The notes under the pieces: generated by a model | Databases searched by the model: none | What the model saw: only the letters and a program-made list of their open reading frames with translations | What the model was told of the DNA's origin: nothing | Program-made: the position numbers and the translations under genes | Source of the DNA: Sinanaerobacter chloroacetimidivorans | Lineage (GTDB): Bacteria; Bacillota; Clostridia; Peptostreptococcales; Anaerovoracaceae | Assembly: GCF_018128545.1 (NCBI RefSeq) | Contig: NZ_JAGSND010000004.1 | Span: forward strand, 206,900-270,899 | Length of the DNA: 64,000 nucleotides | Reading direction: 5' to 3' | Shown here: piece after piece, positions 35,245 through 44,826 of the stretch | How the letters are laid out: each line of letters begins with the position of its first letter | Numbering within the stretch: the stretch's first letter is position 1

Positions 35245-35937
35245 TCATCGATCCTGATCCAATTCCTTTAGATATCCGGATTCCAGATCCAGAAAGCCTT
35301 CCAGGAAATAAAGGCAGCCCTTGTAAAAATCCGTTTCTGCGTGGCTGACTGCGGCTTCCGTGTATTCCTTGATCCAACTGATGATATGGTCTGACATGAA
35401 CTGGTTCTGCAGATGGATCAACTCCTTTAAAGAATCCGGTTGAGCAAGCATCTTTAAAATCAATACCCGGATAAAATCAAGCTGGATACTGAAAAAGTCC
35501 ATTGTATCCCCTGAATGTACCGGAATATAACCCGAATCCTGGTAAATTCTTTTTAGATTCAGCTGTAAATTAGAGGACTTCAGGCCCTTTCTGTATTGAT
35601 TTTCATAGGGAGCCCGGAGACTGCCCTGGTATGGGGCCCGAATCAGTTTTGTTCGGTCAACAGCCAAAGCCTCAATGAGTTGATGCGGCCGGTCCTTTCC
35701 TTCGAAGGATACGGCGTTTTTGTTCTTTTCAAGAAAAGAAAAGATCAAGTCGATTCCTTTGGTAAGAGAAGGATGGTTCACTTGCCTGTACTGGCTGAAA
35801 AAGTGAAAGGTTTCATCGGAAAAGAGCACCTTCAGAAAACTTTCATCAGGCAAAGTCATGAAGATTCCGATCAGCATATCATAGGTTTGAGACCTTCGCT
35901 GAGCTATGGTGACGATATCATGGACTGCAAGTTTCAA
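35245..35937 (-). CDS. TorD/DmsD-family redox enzyme chaperone
   Basis: 230 aa all-helical protein without hydrophobic segments. RRSQTYDMLIGIFMTLPDESFL at the N-terminus and the PVHSGDTMDFFSIQLDFIRVL stretch near 140 resemble the TorD family hinge (E-P-x-D-H region, variant here). Such chaperones hold the catalytic subunit during cofactor insertion. Its ATG overlaps the stop of the membrane anchor gene (ATGA). A weakly conserved family, so the call rests partly on context. Confidence 0.75.
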   Translation of the reverse strand: MKLAVHDIVTIAQRRSQTYDMLIGIFMTLPDESFLKVLFSDETFHFFSQYRQVNHPSLTKGIDLIFSFLEKNKNAVSFEGKDRPHQLIEALAVDRTKLIRAPYQGSLRAPYENQYRKGLKSSNLQLNLKRIYQDSGYIPVHSGDTMDFFSIQLDFIRVLILKMLAQPDSLKELIHLQNQFMSDHIISWIKEYTEAAVSHAETDFYKGCLYFLEGFLDLESGYLKELDQDR

Positions 35938-36983
35938 AATAAAACCTCCTTTATATTTTTAAGAATCACAATTCCATAGGTGATAACAATAATGAAGCTG
36001 AGCCCGCATATGAAATTGCCGATTTCCAGTATAGAAGGGTGGTACGGCGGCTGTTTTTCGAATCTGCAGTAGGGAGCCGGAAGCACCGGATCTTTTTGGA
36101 AGTGGATGACCGACTCGTATTTCTCCACAAAGACCGAAACCAGTACGAGAATGGCAACGGCAGCATCCACCGCTATCAGTTCCTTCAGCACGATACCCCG
36201 GCATAAAAGCACAAAGAGGATAACACCGGATAACATTACGGAAATCAAATTATGGGGCTTTTTTCCTCCAAGCACCGCACTGAGCAATCCCCCCAGGGAA
36301 AGGATAAAGATGAACGCCGTGGCAAGGATTAGCAGGTTGAGAATCCGACTGTAGTACGGATTTCCAATGGAGCAAAGCAACAGGATCGCAGTGCCGCTCC
36401 AAAGGGCGCAGCCGATAATCACCGTTGAAAGGAAGGGCTGGGAGTGATATCCGGCTGATACTCTTGAAATAAACAGCAGGCTGTGGGAAACTGTGCAAAG
36501 AAGCCCTGTCAATAAAACCGCATAGGCCCATATCCTTAAAATCAGGGGGATATTCATCCATAAACCGAAAGTAAAAAGGAAACTTAAAATTGTCAGTGCT
36601 CCAAGGGTCAGAAAGTCCAGTGTCAATGGGGATGTAAAATTCTTGCCGATAAGGATTCGCAGAGCACGCAGCGGTTTTCCCAAATCGGCGCCCATTAGCA
36701 GCTGTGAACTGATGAGACAGGCAAAGGCAATGGATGATGCAAATTGAAATAAGGTTTTTGGATAATCCTCACCCAGGAATAAAATCATTGCGGAAAGCAG
36801 GATCAGAATTCCCGTACCGAAAGAGGAGAGGGCAAAAAAGCCCTGGATATTCAAGCCCCATATATATTTATCGTTCAGTCCGGTTTTATTGAGACCGAAA
36901 AATACCTGATAAAGAACAGTAAGTCCACTGAAACAAAAAATGATCAGGGAAACACCAAATAGGATCCAGTCAAAAATCTCCAT
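35934..36983 (-). CDS. DmsC-like membrane anchor subunit
   Basis: About 349 aa with eight or nine hydrophobic helices, as in the DmsC/NrfD-type quinol-oxidising anchors. The start at 36983 is set by GGAGG 6 nt upstream; an ATG two codons earlier (36989) abuts the RBS, and a longer upstream reading runs back into the Fe-S subunit gene and is rejected. It would pass electrons from menaquinol to the Fe-S subunit. The C-terminal helix precedes the chaperone gene without a gap. Confidence 0.82.
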   Translation of the reverse strand: MEIFDWILFGVSLIIFCFSGLTVLYQVFFGLNKTGLNDKYIWGLNIQGFFALSSFGTGILILLSAMILFLGEDYPKTLFQFASSIAFACLISSQLLMGADLGKPLRALRILIGKNFTSPLTLDFLTLGALTILSFLFTFGLWMNIPLILRIWAYAVLLTGLLCTVSHSLLFISRVSAGYHSQPFLSTVIIGCALWSGTAILLLCSIGNPYYSRILNLLILATAFIFILSLGGLLSAVLGGKKPHNLISVMLSGVILFVLLCRGIVLKELIAVDAAVAILVLVSVFVEKYESVIHFQKDPVLPAPYCRFEKQPPYHPSILEIGNFICGLSFIIVITYGIVILKNIKEVLF

Positions 36984-36993
36984 ATTCATCCTC

Positions 36994-37599
36994 CTATCCG
37001 TTGATGTAGTAAACAGAGGGCTCCGTACCCAGCTCCGCACGAAATGGAAGGGCCCCATGCATGGAAATAAGCTTTGAAATCTCGCTGTTCGGATCTTCCA
37101 AATCACCGAATACCCTTGCCCCGGAAAGGCAAGTATGTACACAGGCAGGAGGAAGACCTTCTGCGACCCGGTCAATGCAGAAAATGCATTTTACTACCGT
37201 ACCCTTTTCAAATTTCCTGTATTTTTTATTTTCAAAAGGGGTAGGGTTTTGATTTTCATAATATTGATTTACCTGCCAGATGAATTGACGGGCCTCATAG
37301 GGGCAGGCGATGATACAGGCTCTGCACCCGATGCATTTATCGGAGTCTGCCGTTACAATGCCGTTTTCATGCTTTTCTGTTGCCCCTGCCGGACAAACCT
37401 TCATGCAAGGCGGATTTTTACAGTGCATGCAGGGCATAGGAAGATACTTCATCTTCGAAGACGGATATTTGCCCGTTTCGTACTTTTTCGTTTTATTAAA
37501 ATTGATTCCGGCAGGTGTCCCGTTCTGCCCGCGGCAGGCAATGGTACAGGCATTGCAGCCTACACATTTCCTTAAGTCTATCAGCATACCGTATCTCAT
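36994..37599 (-). CDS. DmsB-like four-cluster Fe-S subunit
   Basis: 201 aa with four cysteine sets: CVGCNACTIAC, CMHCKNPPCMKVCPAGA, CIGCRACIIACPYEARQF, and CIFCIDRVAEGLPPACVHTC. This is the electron-transfer subunit of DMSO-reductase-family complexes. The last set contains the Trp/Thr/Val-type position typical of DmsB/PsrB. It overlaps the catalytic subunit gene by 4 nt and precedes the anchor gene by 10 nt. Confidence 0.92.
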   Translation of the reverse strand: MRYGMLIDLRKCVGCNACTIACRGQNGTPAGINFNKTKKYETGKYPSSKMKYLPMPCMHCKNPPCMKVCPAGATEKHENGIVTADSDKCIGCRACIIACPYEARQFIWQVNQYYENQNPTPFENKKYRKFEKGTVVKCIFCIDRVAEGLPPACVHTCLSGARVFGDLEDPNSEISKLISMHGALPFRAELGTEPSVYYING

Positions 37600-40280
37600 T
37601 GCTTTTTTCCCTTTCTCTTAACGATTTTCACCTTGGGTGCCATTTCCTGACCGGCACTTACCGGATCCAGAGTATGAATCTCCGTAGATATCAAAGCATT
37701 GAAATTGGGCCCTTTTCGATTCAGCGGGTTGCCGTGCTTGTTACCTCCGCCGTAACCTCCGGAAATTCCCAGGGTATCCGGATGGAAGAGCTCAGAAGTT
37801 CTTACAATTCCATCGATGGAACCATATCTGGAAGAAACGGTAACAGGGTCGCCATCTTTCAGCGCTTTTTTCTTTGCCGTTTCCGTGTTGATGCAGATCA
37901 CCGCTTCGAAAGGATCCGCTTTATAAAGCTCAGCCAGCCATGGGTTCCCCACTACATTTCCTACGTCACTGGAGAAGTAGGGGGTTTTCCAGTTGATTGC
38001 CCAAAGATCGTATTCGGAAGGAGCATTGCTTTCCGAATTTTTTACCCAATAAGGGATCGGCTTATATAGATCAAAGATTTCGTTCTCATCCTGCACGCCG
38101 GGGAAGGTAATACCGTTGGCACGCAGGTTCTTTTTCAACGTATCTCCGGTATTTTTTAAATGCTGAAAATAGAACTCGTGCTTCGTCTGATTCCCGGGAT
38201 AATAATAATAGAGATAGAAATTCTTTTTAGGCTGCCAATAGGCTTTATATCCTGCTTTGTTTAACTCCTCGAAGCCTGTTCCGTCTCCGAATTTCCAACT
38301 GCGAATCTGCCTGTCAAATAATTCAGTCAGAGTATATCTGGTGTTCAGATCCAGCTTGTATGGGTCCTTTAAATTGAGGCCGTGATCTTTAATAATCCAG
38401 TCTTCTCCATGGTTGATGCAGTCATTAAGGCCGTCTTCGCCGTATAAAATACCGATTCGTTCAGCCAGTTCCATAAAGATATCATCTACGTGCATCGTAT
38501 TGAACAGGGTAGGCACCGGCTGCCTCATCTGTATCATCTGCAGCCCCGAGACTTCATTGGAGATGGACTGGTGCTGAGGATAAAAAGGTGCCACACGGAG
38601 CCGCTCCAAAAAACTGTGCTCAGGCAGTAGAACATCAGCCATAATGGCCGGTTCATCCATATGATAGGCAATGGAAACTGAAAATGGTATTTTCTGAAAA
38701 GCCTTTACGTACTTTTCCGGCTCCGCATTCATACGGATGGGATTTCCTCCTACGGAGAACCAGGCTTTTACCTCGTAATCGATATAGTATTTTTCAGGCT
38801 CTAATATGGCATTCACAGCCAGGTGGGGCGTGGTGTGGCAGTTTGGGAAAAACTCCTCCAGACCGATATGATCCGGCGGGTAATGGAATTCCTTCGGAAC
38901 TGCTTCATAGCCGGGCTTCATGGTTCCGTCATCTCCGGGTTCTATGGCTAGAGCGCCTCGGTAGCCGGAGCCCAGACAACCTCCGGGAACCTCTATATTC
39001 CCAACCAGCATGTTGATGATTTTTCCGGTGAGATCTCCATAGGTTCCCCCTTTATGATTGGTGACATTTCGTTCGGTATTTAAGGATACCGGACGGAAAG
39101 GGAATACAAAGCCGTCCACTTCGATGGTGCTTCCAATTCTTGCGTGGGAAACAAAGTCATGGGCAATGCGCCGAATGGTTTCCGCCGGTATGGTGCAGAT
39201 GCTTTCCGCCCACTCCGGCGTGTAAGTGATGAAGCCATCGCGTACTAATGTAAAGGCGGTATGAAGGATCTCATTATGGTAAGGATAAGACCCTTCCAGG
39301 GCAGGAGAAGCACCTTCCGTATCAAATGGAACCGCTGACCCGGTATTGAAATCCCAGATTAACGGTTTGTTTAACTTTTCATCCCGTTTATAATTACCGT
39401 CTGAACCGATTAAATAGCAGGAATTGGTCCGGTTGATCAGAAACTCCCTGTCATAGGTTTGGATTTCATAAAACATCGTGTGGGCCATGGCCAGCAAAAA
39501 GGCATAATCGGTGCCCGGCCGGACGGGTATCCACTCACCTTTGGAGGCTTCATAGGAGCATCTGGGGTCGATGCAAATAAGCTTCATGCCTCGTTCCAGG
39601 GCTTTCGTCAGCTTTCTGGTCCCTCCGGTGGTAGCAAAATTCGGACCGAGAGAACGGCCTAAGGTAATGTGATATTCACAATATTCCAGATCCACGATAG
39701 AAACGGGAAAATTTCCATGAATCAGTCCTGTGGCGTAATGCACCGTGCAGAGAGGCCCATGGGAGCCGATCTCATTGGGAGTTCCATAGGCAACCCGGAA
39801 GGGAATCCTCAGGATGGTATCTCTTTCTCCCCAGCCTTCGCAGATGACAAGGCCTCTTGGATCTTCATCCCTGACCTTTTTCAACTCTTTTGCTACGATG
39901 TTCAGCGCTTCATCCCAGGATACTTCCTTCCATCTGGGATCAACATCAAGGCCCTTTTGCGGGTTGGTTCTTACCATGGGAACCTTAACTCGGTAAGGGT
40001 TGTATAAGCTCATGATGGCCGAATTTCCCCTGGGACAGAGGGAACCGTAGTTGGGAGGGACATCATCCCGGCCCTCTACCTTTACAACCACACCGTCCTC
40101 CATATGTACCAGGGTGGCGCAGTCTCCCTGCATACAGTGTCTGCACAACCCGTATAAGGTCTTTTTCTCGCCGATTTGTGAAGGATCCGTCTCCTTCCAT
40201 TCATAGGGAGATAACAGCATGCTGTCGCTGAAATCCTTATTGAGCAGCATATCCGTATATCGTTCAATGACCGTATTCAT
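37596..40280 (-). CDS. Molybdopterin oxidoreductase catalytic subunit, Cys-ligated (polysulfide/thiosulfate/arsenate-type)
   Basis: 894 aa DMSO-reductase-superfamily protein. N-terminal [4Fe-4S] ligands CRHCMQGDC and LCPRG, bis-MGD-binding segments through the middle (CEGWGERDTI, FSVGGNPIRMNAEPEKY), and a C-terminal molydop_binding domain. The probable metal ligand is Cys in GTPNEIGSHGPLC (near residue 178). A Cys there occurs in PsrA, PhsA and acetylene hydratase, not in true DMSO reductase (Ser). No twin-arginine signal is visible, so the complex may face the cytoplasm. Substrate undefined. Fe-S, anchor, chaperone and mobA genes follow; ndh precedes. Confidence 0.88.
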   Translation of the reverse strand: MNTVIERYTDMLLNKDFSDSMLLSPYEWKETDPSQIGEKKTLYGLCRHCMQGDCATLVHMEDGVVVKVEGRDDVPPNYGSLCPRGNSAIMSLYNPYRVKVPMVRTNPQKGLDVDPRWKEVSWDEALNIVAKELKKVRDEDPRGLVICEGWGERDTILRIPFRVAYGTPNEIGSHGPLCTVHYATGLIHGNFPVSIVDLEYCEYHITLGRSLGPNFATTGGTRKLTKALERGMKLICIDPRCSYEASKGEWIPVRPGTDYAFLLAMAHTMFYEIQTYDREFLINRTNSCYLIGSDGNYKRDEKLNKPLIWDFNTGSAVPFDTEGASPALEGSYPYHNEILHTAFTLVRDGFITYTPEWAESICTIPAETIRRIAHDFVSHARIGSTIEVDGFVFPFRPVSLNTERNVTNHKGGTYGDLTGKIINMLVGNIEVPGGCLGSGYRGALAIEPGDDGTMKPGYEAVPKEFHYPPDHIGLEEFFPNCHTTPHLAVNAILEPEKYYIDYEVKAWFSVGGNPIRMNAEPEKYVKAFQKIPFSVSIAYHMDEPAIMADVLLPEHSFLERLRVAPFYPQHQSISNEVSGLQMIQMRQPVPTLFNTMHVDDIFMELAERIGILYGEDGLNDCINHGEDWIIKDHGLNLKDPYKLDLNTRYTLTELFDRQIRSWKFGDGTGFEELNKAGYKAYWQPKKNFYLYYYYPGNQTKHEFYFQHLKNTGDTLKKNLRANGITFPGVQDENEIFDLYKPIPYWVKNSESNAPSEYDLWAINWKTPYFSSDVGNVVGNPWLAELYKADPFEAVICINTETAKKKALKDGDPVTVSSRYGSIDGIVRTSELFHPDTLGISGGYGGGNKHGNPLNRKGPNFNALISTEIHTLDPVSAGQEMAPKVKIVKRKGKKQ

Positions 40281-40293
40281 TGAAAAGCCTCCT

Positions 40294-41574
40294 TTATAAA
40301 AATTGGGTAACCTGTTTGTCTAGAGCTTCACTGCTCTTTGAAATCACAGGATCCACATACTTTACAATAAACTGTTCTTTCAGGTATTCCGATGCCAGCA
40401 TGGGGCCCCCGATATGGAAATGGTAATGGCCGTGAACAAAATGCTTTAACAGCGTGGCAAGTATTCCAGTCACCTTTGTCTTGCCAATCATAGCAACAGC
40501 ATAGAGAGGGCCGATGGAGATCATGGAACCATGAAATTTAGGTTCGTATGACTGCAGTGCTTTTCCCTCCAGAATATGGCAGATATTCAATGCAGCCGTT
40601 TCGCCGGACTGCATAGCATTCTCAACAATTTGCGGTAAGGGTTTGTCTTTGTAAAGATAGGATATGGTATCCCCTGCGCAAAAAACAGTTTCATGCTGTA
40701 TGGATTGCAAAAACTGGTTTGATTTGATACGATTGCGATGATCCAAATCAATATCCGCTTTTTGAATATAGGGGTTCCCTTTGATCCCTGCGGTCCAAAT
40801 TAAGGTTCCTTCAATCACCTTATCGTTGCTCAGGAAGATTTTTTTGCCGGAGGTTTGCTGAATGCTGCAATTGGTTAGCACCTCAACCCCTAATTTCTTA
40901 AGATACTTCATTGCCTGCTGTATGATGCTGCTTTTCAGGTTTCCTAAAATAGAAGGCATGGCCTCGATGAGATAGATGGATACATCCTCCTGAGGCACCG
41001 CGAATTTCCTGCATAAAGCTTTGCAGTAGCCGGACAGTTCGCCCGCCATTTCTACGCCGGTAAATCCGCCGCCGGCCACGGCAAAGGTGAGAAGCGTCTG
41101 GCGAAGCTCTCTGCTGTCCGTTGCGGAGGCCTGATAGAAACAATCATGGATATGATCCCGCAGCACTACCGCCTCCTTATAGCTCCAAAGCTTGAAGCCG
41201 TAATGTTCTACTCCTTGAATCCCAAAGAATTCAGGACGGCTGCCTGTAGCAATAACCAAATAGTCATAGGAATAGCAATGGGAGGCTGATCTCAGTTCTT
41301 TTTCGTCGAAATCAATATTTAGAATTTCATCTTGTATCAATAAGAAATTTGGTGAATGGCTCTTGAAGATATCGTCATAGGATATTCTCAGCGCTGAAGG
41401 ACGTACTCTACCTGCTGCAGCTTCATGAAGCTCAGTAAGCAGCGTATGATATGAATTTTTTTCGATTAGTGTGATTTCCACATAAGAAGAGGTGCCCAGC
41501 TTCTTTTGAAAGGCCTTGGCGGCTGCGATTCCGCTGTAGCCACCTCCGAGAACGATAATTTTTTTTGTTTCCAT
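40294..41574 (-). CDS. ndh: Type II NADH dehydrogenase (NADH:quinone oxidoreductase)
   Basis: 426 aa two-dinucleotide-binding flavoprotein. IIVLGGGYSGIAAAKAFQ binds FAD at the N-terminus. LTFAVAGGGFTGVEMAGELSGY (near 163) binds NADH, followed by VIEGTLIWTAGIKGNP and FCAGDTISYL. Length and the lack of a redox CxxC fit Ndh-2. As the first gene of the operon (14 nt before the catalytic subunit) it could feed menaquinol to the membrane anchor, giving an NADH-driven respiratory chain. C-terminal amphipathic region anchors it to the membrane. Confidence 0.88.
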   Translation of the reverse strand: METKKIIVLGGGYSGIAAAKAFQKKLGTSSYVEITLIEKNSYHTLLTELHEAAAGRVRPSALRISYDDIFKSHSPNFLLIQDEILNIDFDEKELRSASHCYSYDYLVIATGSRPEFFGIQGVEHYGFKLWSYKEAVVLRDHIHDCFYQASATDSRELRQTLLTFAVAGGGFTGVEMAGELSGYCKALCRKFAVPQEDVSIYLIEAMPSILGNLKSSIIQQAMKYLKKLGVEVLTNCSIQQTSGKKIFLSNDKVIEGTLIWTAGIKGNPYIQKADIDLDHRNRIKSNQFLQSIQHETVFCAGDTISYLYKDKPLPQIVENAMQSGETAALNICHILEGKALQSYEPKFHGSMISIGPLYAVAMIGKTKVTGILATLLKHFVHGHYHFHIGGPMLASEYLKEQFIVKYVDPVISKSSEALDKQVTQFL

Positions 41575-41737
41575 ACCCTTTTCCTATCGAGGAATCCAAA
41601 TCCTCATATAAATAAAAATTTAACTATCATCCTCAGTGTAAGATGAAAAAGGAAAGGAAACAAATACAGAATCTCAATGGGTATAAGAATAATAAATGAT
41701 AGGAATAGAAAGGGAGCAACGGATGATTCGAAATAAT

Positions 41738-41762
41738 CAAAAATTGCCGGCGAATGCCGGAA
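41738..41762 (-). terminator. Terminator of the LysR gene
   Basis: On the minus strand CCGGCATTCGCCGG forms a short GC stem followed by CAATTTTTG. The 210 nt between ndh and this gene hold nothing else I can support. Confidence 0.7.
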
Positions 41763-41786
41763 AAAACTAATAAAAATCAACTGCTG

Positions 41787-42689
41787 CTAACAGAATTGAG
41801 AGTTTTTGATTTTTTTCAAATGTTTAATTAACAGAGCCAATCTGGGATTATTCTCATTTTCTTTTAAATAAACCAGATATACCGGATAATCTTCCTGAAA
41901 ATCAGTAACCAGCACTTCTTTCAGCTGCCCCTCCTGGATCTCTTTTTTCACAGAGGAATAGGGGAGGAAAGACGTACCAAATCCTTTGAATAAAGCCGTT
42001 TTTACCGATTCCGTGGAGTGCAGGGTCATGGCAATATGAAAATCCTGCAGATGGTAGCCATATTTACTCATGCTGGTTTCCAGCGGAAGTCTCTCCTGGA
42101 ATTTATCATAGGCTTCAATCAGATGATAACTCTTCAGTTCCTCCAGCGAAATTTTTTTTGGAATATCAAAGGTTGAAGAGGCTGCCAGCACCAGACGGTC
42201 ATGGCCGATTTCATAATGGACAAGACCGGGATTGGGCTTGGCATTATGGACATATCCTAAGTCGCTGATCCCATCCAGAATATTGTTTTCCACAGAATTT
42301 ACCGTGCTGAAAGTCAGGTCCAAATAATAGTCCTTAAATTTTGGCAGGGACTTCACATGAAAGATCATGCAGGGTAAGGCATAAGTAGCCAGCGTAATGT
42401 TAGCATCAATTCTCACGCTTTGATGACTGTTATGGAGACGGTTCAACTCTTCCAGAGACTGGCTGTAAAGCTGCAGTATATTTTTCGAGTAGGTAAGAAG
42501 GATCTTTCCTGCTTCGGTAAGATCTACGCCTTTGATATTTCTGGTAAAAAGCTTATGACCATAGAGCTCCTCCAGCTTCTTAATCTGAAGGCTCAGTGCA
42601 GGCTGAGAAATGTAGTAAAACTCCGCCACCTTGGAGATGCTTTTTTCCTCTGATATTTTAACGAAATACTCCAGCAATTTAATGTCCAT
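41787..42689 (-). CDS. LysR-family transcriptional regulator
   Basis: 300 aa. N-terminal winged HTH (about 1-62: KVAEFYYISQPALSLQIKKLEELYG then LFTRN) and a two-subdomain LysR effector region (about 90-295). Probably controls the downstream ndh-oxidoreductase operon, which is read in the same direction about 210 nt away, or the divergent tup genes. RBS TTAGGAGG. The effector is unknown. Confidence 0.9.
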   Translation of the reverse strand: MDIKLLEYFVKISEEKSISKVAEFYYISQPALSLQIKKLEELYGHKLFTRNIKGVDLTEAGKILLTYSKNILQLYSQSLEELNRLHNSHQSVRIDANITLATYALPCMIFHVKSLPKFKDYYLDLTFSTVNSVENNILDGISDLGYVHNAKPNPGLVHYEIGHDRLVLAASSTFDIPKKISLEELKSYHLIEAYDKFQERLPLETSMSKYGYHLQDFHIAMTLHSTESVKTALFKGFGTSFLPYSSVKKEIQEGQLKEVLVTDFQEDYPVYLVYLKENENNPRLALLIKHLKKIKNSQFC

Positions 42690-42839
42690 CTTGAATCCTC
42701 CTAACAGTGATTTCCCTTTAAAAAGAATACCACATTTCCGGTGCTCTGAACAAGTCGGAAGAAATCCAGATCAAAGAATTTTCTGCTTGAATAAGAATAT
42801 TTAATGGCTATTTTATTTTTTGATCCTGCGGAGAGTCTA

Positions 42840-42868
42840 TTGATTTTATACAGAAAAAAAGGTATGAT
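42840..42868 (+). promoter_or_regulatory. SigA promoter of tupA
   Basis: TTGATT at 42840-42845, 17-nt spacer, TATGAT at 42863-42868, about 20 nt ahead of the riboswitch. Confidence 0.6.
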
Positions 42869-42888
42869 GATGGAAACTGAATATGACA

Positions 42889-42988
42889 ATTTTCCGAGTT
42901 GAAGAGATCTAAGGCGAAGGCTATGATCCTCAACCGCTGGGTATTTAGAGAAATTTAAATGCCTCCCGTTTGGAAAGGAAAGCGAATT
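42889..42988 (+). promoter_or_regulatory. Moco-family riboswitch with P3 hairpin (tupA)
   Basis: TTTTCCGAG opens P1, closed by GGAAAG. GGCGAAGGCTATG and GGGT occur at the same places as in the Mop-gene copy at 50249. P3 is an AT-rich hairpin around 42952-42963 whose loop includes GAAA. GCCTCCCGTTTGGAAAGG at 42961-42978 matches the 3' end of the E. coli moaA Moco motif as I remember it. Confidence 0.75.
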
Positions 42989-43027
42989 TGAATTTTTACA
43001 TAATTCATAATGAGTAAAATCATTTAT

Positions 43028-43055
43028 AACCTGCTTTCTGAGCAGGTTTTTTCTT
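43028..43055 (+). terminator. Riboswitch terminator of tupA
   Basis: AACCTGCT-TTCTG-AGCAGGTT hairpin followed by TTTTCTTTT, between the Moco aptamer and tupA. Confidence 0.85.
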
Positions 43056-43142
43056 TTCCGTCGTTTCCTTAAATAATTGATTTAGATGAAATTTGAATAA
43101 TCATTTAAAACTTATATTGCAAAGAGAAAAGAGGTAAAACGT

Positions 43143-44018
43143 ATGAAAAATCAAAAAAAACTATTGGTATTGGCATTGGCATTGATCATGGTACTCACCA
43201 TGTTCGCCGGCTGCAGCAGCCAGAAACCTGCAGATGAGCCGGAACAGGAAGGCCCTGCGGAGATCATCGGAAAGATTATCCTTGCAACCACCACCAGTAC
43301 CCAGGACAGCGGACTTCTGGATGAAATCCTGCCGGATTTCACCTATAAGACAGGCTACGAAGTCGATGTGGTAGCCGTTGGTTCCGGAGAAGCTATGAAA
43401 ATGGGAGAAAACGGAGAGGCCGACGTGCTTCTGGTCCACTCACCTGCTGCAGAAAAGGCGTTTGTAGAGGCAGGACATGGGCCGGAACGGTTCGATGTTA
43501 TGTACAACGACTTTATCATTCTAGGACCAAAAGATGATCCGGCCGGCATAAAAGCTGCAGCTCCGGACAATGCACAGGCTGCATTCCAGAAGATCTATGA
43601 TGACCAGGTTACCTTTGTATCCAGAGCAGATGAATCAGGAACCCATAAAAAGGAACTCTCCATCTGGGAGAAGCTGGGACTGACTCCATCGGGAGATTGG
43701 TATGTTGAATCCGGCAAAGGCATGGGAGACGTCATCACCATGACCAATGAAATGCTGGGATATACTTTGTCTGACAGAGCAACCTGGCTCAATATGTCAG
43801 AAGGCACTGATCTCCAGATCATTACAGAGGGAGACAAGGATTTATATAATCAATATGGCGTTATCGTCGTAAACCCTGAAAAAAATGAAATGATCAATGC
43901 AGAAGGTGCGCTTGCATTCCAGAATTGGATTTTATCTGATGAAACCCAGGCACTAATCGGACAATACGGTACGGAAAAATACGGACAGCCGTTATTTACG
44001 CCAAACGCATCCAAATAA
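43143..44018 (+). CDS. tupA: Tungstate ABC transporter substrate-binding lipoprotein
   Basis: 291 aa. A lipoprotein signal peptide ends in the lipobox LTMFAGC, with Cys near residue 22. The mature protein begins with the TupA hallmark ATTTSTQDSGLLDEILPDF, and SRADESGTHKKELSIW is the second oxyanion-binding block. TupA binds tungstate with high selectivity over molybdate in characterised bacteria (Eubacterium acidaminophilum). Regulated by a P3-containing Moco-family riboswitch and terminator in its leader. Its permease and ATPase genes lie beyond an antisense gene rather than directly downstream. Confidence 0.93.
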   Translation: MKNQKKLLVLALALIMVLTMFAGCSSQKPADEPEQEGPAEIIGKIILATTTSTQDSGLLDEILPDFTYKTGYEVDVVAVGSGEAMKMGENGEADVLLVHSPAAEKAFVEAGHGPERFDVMYNDFIILGPKDDPAGIKAAAPDNAQAAFQKIYDDQVTFVSRADESGTHKKELSIWEKLGLTPSGDWYVESGKGMGDVITMTNEMLGYTLSDRATWLNMSEGTDLQIITEGDKDLYNQYGVIVVNPEKNEMINAEGALAFQNWILSDETQALIGQYGTEKYGQPLFTPNASK

Positions 44019-44043
44019 GGCGCTTTAGAGTTCCGAAATAAAT

Positions 44044-44099
44044 AAGGGTAACTACAGTAGATCCTTAAAGGCAACTATCTACAGTTACCCTTTTATTCT
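44044..44099. terminator. Bidirectional terminator between tupA and the 5-FCL gene
   Basis: AAGGGTAACTACAGTAGAT pairs with ATCTACAGTTACCCTTT, allowing a small bulge, followed by TATT on the plus strand. It separates two convergent genes. Confidence 0.75.
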
Positions 44100-44670
44100 A
44101 CTCAACAGACACAGCAAGAATCTCATCCATTTTCACGTCAACGGGTTCTGCCGGAATGACGTCCAATACTTGAAATTCATAGGCAAGCCCCAGTTTAAAG
44201 GCCTTTTCCTGAAGCAATGGAAGGAATCGGTCATAACAGCCTTTTCCGTATCCCATGCGATTGCCAGACTGATCAAAAGCAGAGCCGGGTACGATAACCA
44301 GATCGATGATTTCCGGTTTCACCACAGAACATATTTGGGGATCTGGTTCGGAAATACCCATTGGTGAGGTCTCCAATGCGGAGGACAGTGGAAGTTCCTT
44401 GGGAATTTCATAAGGTATAATTTGAAAATCCGGATCGGTTAACGGCAGGATCAGTCTTCTCCCGGAATCACGCACTGCTGCAATCAGCTTTTCGGTGGGA
44501 ACTTCCTTCCGAAAATCATGATATAGCATAATAACGCGGGAATTCCGATAAACATCCATCATAAGAAGCTTCTGCAGGGCCTGCTCTTCAGCGGCGTTCA
44601 TCTGAGATGGAGTCAGTTTTGATCTTGCTTCCAGGATTTGTTTCCTGATATTGTTTTTTTTGCTGTTCAT
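44098..44670 (-). CDS. 5-formyltetrahydrofolate cyclo-ligase
   Basis: 190 aa. RKQILEARSKLTPSQM at the N-terminus, the central ILPLTDPDFQIIPYEI, and the ATP/Mg-binding PGSAFDQSGNRMGYGKGCYDRFL near residue 130 define the family. It converts 5-formyl-THF to 5,10-methenyl-THF using ATP. It lies antisense between tupA and tupB, so it is an intruder in the tungstate operon, sharing a terminator with tupA. No relation to Mo/W metabolism is apparent. Confidence 0.93.
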   Translation of the reverse strand: MNSKKNNIRKQILEARSKLTPSQMNAAEEQALQKLLMMDVYRNSRVIMLYHDFRKEVPTEKLIAAVRDSGRRLILPLTDPDFQIIPYEIPKELPLSSALETSPMGISEPDPQICSVVKPEIIDLVIVPGSAFDQSGNRMGYGKGCYDRFLPLLQEKAFKLGLAYEFQVLDVIPAEPVDVKMDEILAVSVE

Positions 44671-44826
44671 ATCCTTAACACCTCATTTGTTCTAAAGATT
44701 ATATTGATTCCGAAGATCGGATTGTGTACGAAGATATCATAGCATATTTTCAATGGATAAGGCAGCTAAAATATGTTAAACTTAGGAACAGGAAGGGATA
44801 TCTTCATTTTAGAAAGGCAATGACTG

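Noticed and set aside
36984-37175. Longer start for the membrane anchor gene
   Set aside because: It would overlap the Fe-S subunit gene by over 180 nt and add a non-hydrophobic leader; GGAGG points to 36983.
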